From IMG/VR virus record IMGVR_UViG_3300020472_000055, positions 1 to 45,567 of that record: 45,567 nt of DNA. One strand, 5' to 3'. Both the position numbers and the translations under genes were made by a program. Positions 39,436-45,567 of the stretch are shown piece by piece. Every line of letters starts with the position of its first letter. The stretch's first letter is position 1. The notes beneath the pieces were generated by a model. It saw only the letters and a program-made list of their open reading frames with translations, ran no database searches and had not been told where the DNA came from. Origin of the DNA: a virus.

Positions 39436-39458
39436 GATATGTGATCAAGTCATCGTAG

Positions 39459-39466
39459 TTATTTAG
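39459..39466 (-). promoter_or_regulatory. Late promoter of the gp26 operon
   Basis: CTAAATAA on the minus strand, 24 bases before the ATG of gp26. Confidence 0.6.
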
Positions 39467-39471
39467 AGGGG

Positions 39472-39702
39472 TTATTGATACTTCTTAACACTCTGTTCCC
39501 ATTCTTGAAGCGATGAGGAACAATCAGGTGGTTCAGGATCTTTATAACCCTTCATCTTCTTCCACTTATTATGCAATGCACCCATCATCCATGACTGAGC
39601 AAGGCTCTTGGGTCCATTCTCAAGCAGATCTAACTCATATCTGGATGAGGTATAACCCTTGTATTCTTCTCTCCAATTGGAGTCATCATATTGATCTGTC
39701 AC
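39472..39702 (-). CDS. Hypothetical protein, 76 aa
   Basis: It begins MTDQYDDSNWREEYKGYTSS and holds MMGALHNKWKKMKGYKDPEP, a pattern I have seen in cyanophage tail operons without a role. It overlaps gp54's stop. Function unknown. Confidence 0.7.
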   Translation of the reverse strand: MTDQYDDSNWREEYKGYTSSRYELDLLENGPKSLAQSWMMGALHNKWKKMKGYKDPEPPDCSSSLQEWEQSVKKYQ

Positions 39703-40658
39703 TATTGTCCTGTTTGTTCCTTAACTACCTGTGTATTGGTTACGTTCTCTCCATTTGAATAAGTGGAGTTTGAAGTAGATGACATCTGTGTATATGCATC
39801 ACTACTATCACCAAGTAACCCATCAATATTTGGGCCGGCTCCTTGAGGGCCATCGTTATTCATCTGAGTTACATAGAATCTATCATACTTAAGATTCACA
39901 GTACATTGAACTACTTGTCCTTCATTATAAGATAAAGGAATCGCTTCCATCGATTCAGGGAAAGCATTAACCATATTATACTCTATTGCATTTGTATCTG
40001 CAACATTTTTAGACTCGGTTATATCGAAATCAGAGTACCCATAACTCTTTTCAAATTTAGTAATTGTTATTTCTTTCTTATAACTATCTGGATATCTCAT
40101 CCGTGTAAATCCAGATCTTGCGTTCTGTTTATATTGTCCTTTAGGAGATGCACCTCTACTTTTACCATCAGTATATGTTGGGTTAATAAAATTAATCCAT
40201 TCTTGGAATAATCTAATAGCCTTATAATCAGAAGAAACATAGAACCTCAATTGAAGATCAGTGTATGATCTCATGCCTGGGAAAGTTTCTGTGATTCCTT
40301 GTCTACTTCCTGTTTCTTCAAATGCAACAAAGTTTGCTCCAGGCAAACTTGCTTCTGAACATAAGAAATCAAACCTTTGAGTTCCAGCAGCTTCTTTACC
40401 ACCAAAAACTCCACAATTAGCAATCCAAGTATTCACATCAACTTGAGAAGCACCAGTATTACCAAAATTCAGGGATACTCTATACTGATTGGATATAGAG
40501 GGAGAAGCAAGAGTAGCCTGAAAAGACTGAGAATTTGCTTTCGTATAGTGTAAACCCTTCTGCCAAAGGATCGATCCTACTTTGGTATTCTTGGGTTCTT
40601 CTATCTCCGCATTAGTAATTTGAGCGGAAGAATCTATTGCAGGAGAGTAGTCGGGCAT
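39702..40658 (-). CDS. gp54: gp54 baseplate-tail tube initiator, 318 aa
   Basis: Length equals T4 gp54 (320 aa). PGANFVAFEETGSRQGITET, SYTDLQLRFYVSSDYKAIRL and NAFPESMEAIPLSYNEGQVV are the tail-tube-like fold segments of this family. gp54 rings on top of gp48 start polymerisation of the tail tube. The gene starts head to head with gp4, whose late promoter abuts this start codon. Confidence 0.9.
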   Translation of the reverse strand: MPDYSPAIDSSAQITNAEIEEPKNTKVGSILWQKGLHYTKANSQSFQATLASPSISNQYRVSLNFGNTGASQVDVNTWIANCGVFGGKEAAGTQRFDFLCSEASLPGANFVAFEETGSRQGITETFPGMRSYTDLQLRFYVSSDYKAIRLFQEWINFINPTYTDGKSRGASPKGQYKQNARSGFTRMRYPDSYKKEITITKFEKSYGYSDFDITESKNVADTNAIEYNMVNAFPESMEAIPLSYNEGQVVQCTVNLKYDRFYVTQMNNDGPQGAGPNIDGLLGDSSDAYTQMSSTSNSTYSNGENVTNTQVVKEQTGQ

Positions 40659-40665
40659 CTAAATA
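40659..40665 (+). promoter_or_regulatory. Late promoter of the gp4-gp48-gp53 operon
   Basis: CTAAATA lies 27 bases before the ATG of gp4 and immediately next to the divergent gp54 start codon. Confidence 0.6.
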
Positions 40666-40691
40666 AACTATGATCCTCACATACTATGTAT

Positions 40692-41132
40692 ATGGCTTAT
40701 AAGGGGAAATATAAACCACGCAATACCAAAAAGTATAAAGGCGACCCCACTGGTATCATTTATAGGTCACTCTGGGAACGCAAATTCATGGAGTACTGCG
40801 ATCTAACTGAAAATATAAGTCAATGGCAATCAGAGGAATTTTGGATACCTTATAAGAATCCATTAGATAATAGGACACATCGTTATTTCCCAGACTTCTT
40901 TATCAAATACAAGGATTCAAAAGGGAAGACAAGAAATGTAGTCATTGAAGTAAAACCAAAGAAACAACTTCAAGAACCAAAAAGAAATCCCAAGAAAAGA
41001 ACTAAGTCATGGGCATATGAAGTTCAAACATGGGTTGTCAATCAAGCAAAATGGGAAGCAGCAAAGTCCTATTGCAATGACAGAAAGTATGAATTTAAAA
41101 TCATGACAGAAAAAGAATTAGGAATCACATGA
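40692..41132 (+). CDS. gp4: gp4 head completion protein, 146 aa
   Basis: It begins MAYKGKYKPRNTKKYKGDPT, then YRSLWERKFMEYCDLT, RYFPDFFIKY and VVIEVKPKK, as in T4 gp4 (gp50), with the same length. The D...E-x-K pattern is of a Holliday-junction/TnsA-like nuclease fold, used on DNA at the portal before tail joining. I chose ATG at 40692 to match the T4 start. It overlaps the next gene by ATGA. Confidence 0.92.
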   Translation: MAYKGKYKPRNTKKYKGDPTGIIYRSLWERKFMEYCDLTENISQWQSEEFWIPYKNPLDNRTHRYFPDFFIKYKDSKGKTRNVVIEVKPKKQLQEPKRNPKKRTKSWAYEVQTWVVNQAKWEAAKSYCNDRKYEFKIMTEKELGIT

Positions 41133-41629
41133 TTGGAGAAGAAATACGACAAAAAGCTGGTAAAAAGCGTAGAAGTGGTGACTGGTACATCGCTGAATTG
41201 GAGAATGCTTTAGAACCTCTTCAATTTAAAGACATTAGTACCAGTGATACAAGTTACATTGAAGTTGGTAAACTATTCTTCTTCTCATATGGTGCAGCAT
41301 ACCCAGAAAAATATGAATTCTGGGATCTTCAACCACTCTCATTTGCACTTAGATTCTATAGAGATGGGTTCTTAGGTGCTAACTTACACTACATAAATCC
41401 TGATTATAGGGATTCAGTTGCAAAAAGTCTTCTAAATAGCGGCAGTGCTGGTGCTACAACTGTACCCAAAAACAGTTTGCACAAATACCTATACTCTGGT
41501 ATAGGAAATCTATATCAAGTTCCTGATGACGAAGATTGGGCAGAAATATCTCTTCTACCAACTGAAAAATTTATGGCAAGGAATGGCATGAAGTACCCTA
41601 AACATAAAGCATTTAACTGGAAAAAATGA
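41129..41629 (+). CDS. Conserved T4-like phage protein, 166 aa
   Basis: GKLFFFSYGAAYPEKYEFWD followed by LQPLSFALRFYRDGFLGANL and HYINPDYRDSVAKSLLN is a pattern seen in T4-like cyanophages and related marine phages (YD-x-PL and GGFLG-x-N-x-HYL motifs). The role is not known to me; the place between gp4 and gp48 suggests head or tail morphogenesis. ATGA junctions on both sides. Confidence 0.75.
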   Translation: MIGEEIRQKAGKKRRSGDWYIAELENALEPLQFKDISTSDTSYIEVGKLFFFSYGAAYPEKYEFWDLQPLSFALRFYRDGFLGANLHYINPDYRDSVAKSLLNSGSAGATTVPKNSLHKYLYSGIGNLYQVPDDEDWAEISLLPTEKFMARNGMKYPKHKAFNWKK

Positions 41630-43341
41630 CCGCAGAAATGGGGACAACGGGGACCATCCTCAACAGACAAGAAGTAGATCCAGAGGTCGTAACTAATGGC
41701 CAAGAGGGGATATGGGTTTATAGCTCAGTAACTAATAAGACACAACGTTACGCAGTATTCTACTATCATGACCAGAAGACAGCACAAGTCCTTCCTGTAG
41801 ATGATAATGGAGACGTTCTTATTGATGCTAAACCAATCTACACTAATGGGGTATGGGACAAGTCACTATTCGATGCAGATAACTCAAATGCACCATTTGA
41901 TGAAGAACAACAACTATTCATACATGGTAGAATACAACAATCTGTAAGAACTCATGTAGAAAACACCTTCACAATTACAAATAAAGGATTATATACTCTT
42001 AAAACTGGTGGTCAAGTACCACAGTGGGCATCAAGAGAGATGCAAGGAAAGGATGTATCAGAGGTACAAAATGTTGGTACTTTACCAATGTATGAAGGTG
42101 CTGGTACTGGTGAAGGTACAAAGTGGCAAAGATATGCTGGAGATGCAAACAATACAAGAGTAGTTAAAGTTGATGATGATAAGTGGTTTATAGAAGAAGC
42201 ATTCACAAAAGGACCACTCCATGTAATTAATAAATCAGGTATTCAAGGTGGAGGATATGATAAGATAGGCGATCGCATGTTCAACAAGATCATGTCATAT
42301 CCTGCTGACCTTGATAGCGCACAAGACTACTTCTTCATTCAAGCATATGCATATATGCCTCCTTATAATGCATCATTAACAAAAGATTTTGGTACAAAAT
42401 CAGATGATACAAGTATTGGATATGGACTCCAAAGACAATCTCCATTTAGAAAAAAACTTGGTGCAGGTATAAAACTACCAATGCCAAATGGCATGTCTGA
42501 TAGAAACTCAGCAGATTGGGTTGAAGATAGCATGACAACAATGAGTCTTGGTGCTCTACAAAATTTAAACAAGAACGCAACTTCAAAAGTATTAACCTCC
42601 TCTTTAAACTTCATAGGATTGGGTAATCTTGGTGATAATATCAATAGTTTCTTCACCAATGCAGCATTAACAACAGCTTTGGGAGGAACAAAAGCAGGTA
42701 GAACTGATATTGGTGCGAATTTAATGAGTCAACTTGCAGGTGCAAATGGATTCGATGTAACTCCAGAATCTATTTTAAGTAGGTCTGGTGGTATTGTTGC
42801 TAACTCTAACACAGAACTAATGTTCTCTGGAGTTAAGATGAGAACATTCCAATTCTCTTGGAGAATGAGTCCAAGATCAGCAGATGAAGCTGGACGTATT
42901 AGAATGATCATTCGTGCAATGAAACAATGGTCAGCTCCAAAGAAACTTGCAAAAGTAAGTTCTGGGCCTGGATCCACAGCTGTAGGATCAGCAGGATCCC
43001 CATCATATTTCTTAGGAACACCCAATGTATTCAGACTTCGTTATATGTCAGGTGGAAAGGGTATACTTGGAGTCAATAAGTTTAAACCATGTGCTCTAAC
43101 ATCTATATCCATCAACTACACTCCAGATCAAATGTGGCAAGCATATGAAGGAGGTCAACCTGTATCAGTCATCATGGACTGTGAATTTGCAGAACTTGAA
43201 CCAATATTCGATACCGATTACGTTGGCTCAGTACAGGGTGATAGAGCGTTTAACGAAGATGATCCAAATTCTCTTGGAGACTTGTATCCAATCAGTATTA
43301 TTAATGAAAATGATCCATCAACAGCAGACGTAGGTTACTAA
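41626..43341 (+). CDS. gp48: gp48 baseplate tail-tube cap protein, 571 aa
   Basis: The C-terminal half has the tube-like fold segments SGVKMRTFQFSWRMSPRSAD and EAGRIRMIIRAMKQWSAPKK, typical of gp48. The N-terminal half (residues 1-230) is an extra domain not present in the 364-aa T4 protein. gp48 forms the ring on gp27 on which gp54 sits. Linkage to gp53 and gp54 supports the call. Confidence 0.85.
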   Translation: MTAEMGTTGTILNRQEVDPEVVTNGQEGIWVYSSVTNKTQRYAVFYYHDQKTAQVLPVDDNGDVLIDAKPIYTNGVWDKSLFDADNSNAPFDEEQQLFIHGRIQQSVRTHVENTFTITNKGLYTLKTGGQVPQWASREMQGKDVSEVQNVGTLPMYEGAGTGEGTKWQRYAGDANNTRVVKVDDDKWFIEEAFTKGPLHVINKSGIQGGGYDKIGDRMFNKIMSYPADLDSAQDYFFIQAYAYMPPYNASLTKDFGTKSDDTSIGYGLQRQSPFRKKLGAGIKLPMPNGMSDRNSADWVEDSMTTMSLGALQNLNKNATSKVLTSSLNFIGLGNLGDNINSFFTNAALTTALGGTKAGRTDIGANLMSQLAGANGFDVTPESILSRSGGIVANSNTELMFSGVKMRTFQFSWRMSPRSADEAGRIRMIIRAMKQWSAPKKLAKVSSGPGSTAVGSAGSPSYFLGTPNVFRLRYMSGGKGILGVNKFKPCALTSISINYTPDQMWQAYEGGQPVSVIMDCEFAELEPIFDTDYVGSVQGDRAFNEDDPNSLGDLYPISIINENDPSTADVGY

Positions 43342-43342
43342 A

Positions 43343-44095
43343 ATGAAAGGATATTTTTCTTACTTACCCAATATTAAATACGTCTCAAGGACTACCGACA
43401 GGAGTTCTAATGACGAATTTATTGCAGTAAAGAACCTCTTTAGAAGAGCAAGATTACGTGGTGATCTTGAAGCAGTAGCTACTGCATTTAATGATTATAT
43501 AATTGGAGAAGATCTGAGACCAGAACAAATTGCACAAGAACTCTATGGAGATCCAAGATTTGACTGGGTAATTCTTATTGCAAATAATATTATTAACGTC
43601 AGAAATGAATGGCCTCTTAGTAATAACGATTTCCAAAAATTTATTCATGAAAAGTATGGTAGTGATGAAAACTTAGCAAAAATTCACCATTATAAAACTA
43701 CTCCTCAGTATGATGATTATAGAAGACTTGTATTACCACAAGGATTAAAAGTCGATTCCAACTTTGATATGAATTACCTGAAACTAACACCAACCGCACA
43801 AATGGAAATGTCATATAGTGGTGGTACTTTGGCTACCGCAACTAATGTAGATGTAGTTGGTACAGCAACAGATGCAAGTGGTAATGTTATCCAAAACTCA
43901 AAGGTAACAGCAGTATCAAACTACGATTATGAAGTAGAAGTGAATGATGCTAAAAGACGAATCGGAGTTATCAAACCAACTTACTTAGATGTAATAGTAA
44001 GTGATCTTAGGAAGATAATGAGTTATAAGAGATCTACTCAATTTATCAATAGAACACTCAAAGAAGCATATAACCCAAGACTTAGTGGGGCATAA
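43343..44095 (+). CDS. gp53: gp53 baseplate wedge protein, 250 aa
   Basis: The opening MKGYFSYLPNIKYVSR and LYGDPRFDWVILIANNIINV are diagnostic of gp53, which joins neighbouring wedges; T4 gp53 has 196 aa. The C-terminal half adds about 60 residues (YSGGTLATATNVDVVGTATD). A bidirectional terminator follows. Confidence 0.92.
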   Translation: MKGYFSYLPNIKYVSRTTDRSSNDEFIAVKNLFRRARLRGDLEAVATAFNDYIIGEDLRPEQIAQELYGDPRFDWVILIANNIINVRNEWPLSNNDFQKFIHEKYGSDENLAKIHHYKTTPQYDDYRRLVLPQGLKVDSNFDMNYLKLTPTAQMEMSYSGGTLATATNVDVVGTATDASGNVIQNSKVTAVSNYDYEVEVNDAKRRIGVIKPTYLDVIVSDLRKIMSYKRSTQFINRTLKEAYNPRLSGA

Positions 44096-44098
44096 AAA

Positions 44099-44120
44099 AA
44101 AGGGGTCGTAAGACCCCTTT
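44099..44120. terminator. Bidirectional terminator between gp53 and gp32
   Basis: AAAGGGGTC-GTAA-GACCCCTTT with A residues before and T residues after on the plus strand serves both converging genes. Confidence 0.9.
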
Positions 44121-44128
44121 CTTATTGT

Positions 44129-45046
44129 TTACTCTTCAGCGAGTTTCTGAAAGTAACTCAGAGCCTCATCCTCATCTTCCGTATTTGCGGCAGGAGTTGC
44201 AGCAGCAGTGAGTTTAGCAAGTTCCTCATCAACAGGAGCAGCCACCTCACGATGATTATCTTCATCAGCGACTTCTGGATCCTGATAACGTAGTGAACCA
44301 GTTGGTAACTTAGTTCCCAAAACTGTGTCTAATCTCTTCTTCAGGTCTTCATATGACTTGAATTGGTCATCATTGGTGAACTCATTAAGATTATAGAGTC
44401 CATCATAGATCTTCTCCAATGCTTCATCATCCTTAAGTAAAGCTTCTACCTTACCGAACTCTGAACTATCGTAGTTCCAGAATCCACCAACCTGTTTGAT
44501 CTTAAGTTTGAAGTTCGCACCTTTCCAGAAATCGAAAGGATTGATTGGTTCTTCATCCTCAAACTCAGGTTGCATAGAAGCAGTGATCTTATCAAAGATC
44601 TTCTTACCAAACTTATAAAGATAAGTCTTACCTTCGGTTTCAGGGTTAGCAGAATCCTTTACGACATAGATGTTTGCATAGTAAGAAAGCTTACGCTTCT
44701 GCTTACGAGCAATATCTTTATCAGACTCTCTACCACTGTTCCAAAGACTCCTGTTAAGTTCACCAACAGGATCATCCTTACCTACTGTGGTAAGTGAATT
44801 CTCTATGTACCATCCTCCTGGCCCTTGGAAAGCATGACTCCATACTTGTGCCCAAGGTAGGTCACATTCTGGGTGTGCAGGGAGGAATCGTACTACAGCA
44901 TAACCATTACCTGCTTTATCGACTGCTGGTTTCCAGAGTCTTTCATCAGTATTATTACCCTTAGCGTTGAGTTTCTCAACTTTATTCATCAATCTCTCTG
45001 TGAGAGACCCCGCTCGGGATTGTTTTTTAAGGTCAGCGAATGACAT
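44129..45046 (-). CDS. gp32: gp32 single-stranded DNA-binding protein, 305 aa
   Basis: The basic N-terminus (MSFADLKKQSRAGSLTERLM, the cooperativity LAST-type region), the OB-fold core with AVVRFLPAHPECDLPWAQVW and KQKRKLSYYANIYVVKDSAN, and the acidic C-terminal tail (EDEDEALSYFQKLAEE) are as in T4 gp32 (301 aa). The zinc-ribbon cysteine ligands of T4 are not seen here, as is usual for cyanophage gp32. It coats replication intermediates and binds other replication proteins by the acidic tail. GGAG stands six bases before the ATG. Confidence 0.95.
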   Translation of the reverse strand: MSFADLKKQSRAGSLTERLMNKVEKLNAKGNNTDERLWKPAVDKAGNGYAVVRFLPAHPECDLPWAQVWSHAFQGPGGWYIENSLTTVGKDDPVGELNRSLWNSGRESDKDIARKQKRKLSYYANIYVVKDSANPETEGKTYLYKFGKKIFDKITASMQPEFEDEEPINPFDFWKGANFKLKIKQVGGFWNYDSSEFGKVEALLKDDEALEKIYDGLYNLNEFTNDDQFKSYEDLKKRLDTVLGTKLPTGSLRYQDPEVADEDNHREVAAPVDEELAKLTAAATPAANTEDEDEALSYFQKLAEE

Positions 45047-45109
45047 GTTATTCTCCGTATTTTTGTATTTGAGTATTTGATTATATTATAGATGACTTGG
45101 ACTGAAAAG

Positions 45110-45463
45110 TCAATCCTCTTTATATTCTTTTGGTATTTGTGATTCCAACCGATCTAATGTCGCCCGTAGATTATCAAAGAATTTATTGATATCCTCATTG
45201 GGTTTCAAGCCAAGGAATTTAGCAGATTCTATAATCTGTTTCTTCATTTCAACAGCATCACGATCATCTTTCTCAAGAGAAAGTCTGAACATGAAATTCT
45301 TTTGTTTTTCGACAAGAGACTTCATGGTACGAATATGTTGAGAACTAAGTGGAGAATAAGGATTAAAACCCTTAGAAGCCATTAATTGCATCAAATCTTC
45401 TTGTAACTCATGAATCTCGGCCATTGCGGCTCTGACAACTGGTGAATTAAAAAAGTCACTCAT
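45110..45463 (-). CDS. DUF1825-like protein, 117 aa
   Basis: The opening MSDFFNSPVVRAAMAEIHEL and the segment SLVEKQKNFMFRLSLEKDDR resemble the cyanobacterial DUF1825 family (FF-x-S-x-V-x(n)-L-x-Q-L, later K-x-FM-x-RL). The protein is helical. Position next to gp32 suggests a replication or transcription accessory role; the family itself has no function that I can state with confidence. A TATAAATA late promoter lies upstream. Confidence 0.65.
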   Translation of the reverse strand: MSDFFNSPVVRAAMAEIHELQEDLMQLMASKGFNPYSPLSSQHIRTMKSLVEKQKNFMFRLSLEKDDRDAVEMKKQIIESAKFLGLKPNEDINKFFDNLRATLDRLESQIPKEYKED

Positions 45464-45491
45464 CGAACTGTTCAAATTTCCTTAACACTAC

Positions 45492-45499
45492 TATTTATA
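45492..45499 (-). promoter_or_regulatory. Late promoter TATAAATA
   Basis: A perfect T4 late consensus on the minus strand, 29 bases before the ATG of the DUF1825-like gene. Confidence 0.7.
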
Positions 45500-45504
45500 A
45501 GGGT

Positions 45505-45567
45505 TTAGCGTTTTTTTATCCACCTTGGGAGGTAGAATATTCCGAAGGAAAGACCCCAGAAAATAGC
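45505..45567 (-). CDS. C-terminal end of an unidentified protein (cut by window edge)
   Basis: The last 20 codons and TAA (45507-45505) of an open frame read AIFWGLSFGIFYLPRWIKKR, hydrophobic then basic. In T4 the genes next to 32 are 59 and 33, but too little is present to name it. Confidence 0.55.
   Translation of the reverse strand, partial: AIFWGLSFGIFYLPRWIKKR

Overview
This window is part of the genome of a lytic T4-like myovirus of marine picocyanobacteria (a cyanophage of Synechococcus or Prochlorococcus). The right third carries recognisable T4-type baseplate and replication genes: relatives of gp4, gp5, gp26, gp27, gp32, gp48, gp53 and gp54. Early genes are small, tightly packed and often overlap by ATGA or TAATG. 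Late genes have TATAAATA/CTAAATA-type promoters. A permuted, two-piece tmRNA of the cyanobacterial kind is present. I see no integrase, transposon, CRISPR array or rRNA.

Layout. Positions 1-10130 (minus strand) hold about 30 short genes, mostly of unknown function. They include an SF2 helicase, a nucleotidyltransferase-like protein and one 2OG-Fe(II) oxygenase-like protein. They are broken into operons by eight copies of a regulatory cassette: an 18-bp palindrome, usually a C-rich hairpin, then a -10-like box about 44 bp away. A structured untranslated leader lies at 9761-9914. Positions 10136-12942 (minus) hold three oxygenase-like genes, an MjaI-type restriction endonuclease and two small genes. 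Positions 13021-14613 (plus) encode a glycine-rich adhesin. Positions 14610-25216 (minus) hold an unknown protein, two oxygenase-like proteins, a 2330-residue tail fibre with an S74 chaperone domain, and another oxygenase-like protein. Positions 25262-25612 (minus) hold the tmRNA, with a tRNA-Asn gene sitting between its two halves. Positions 25613-40658 (minus) hold three more oxygenase-like genes and then tail and baseplate genes (fibre-like proteins, spike, gp5, gp27, muramidase hub, tape-measure-like protein, gp51-like, gp26, gp54). Positions 40692-44095 (plus) hold gp4, an unknown protein, gp48 and gp53. A bidirectional terminator separates these from gp32 and a DUF1825-like gene on the minus strand.

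How it fits together. The right half builds the baseplate hub, spike, tube initiator and fibres that attach to the host and open its envelope. Ten putative 2OG oxygenases cluster around the adhesin and fibre genes, and protein or glycan modification of the fibres is one guess. The left region looks like early host-takeover functions under shared control. The two most unusual items are the nested tRNA-tmRNA locus, with its extended degradation tag, and the near absence of CTAG outside one 2.8-kb stretch of the tail-fibre gene in a phage that carries an MjaI-family (CTAG-type) nuclease.
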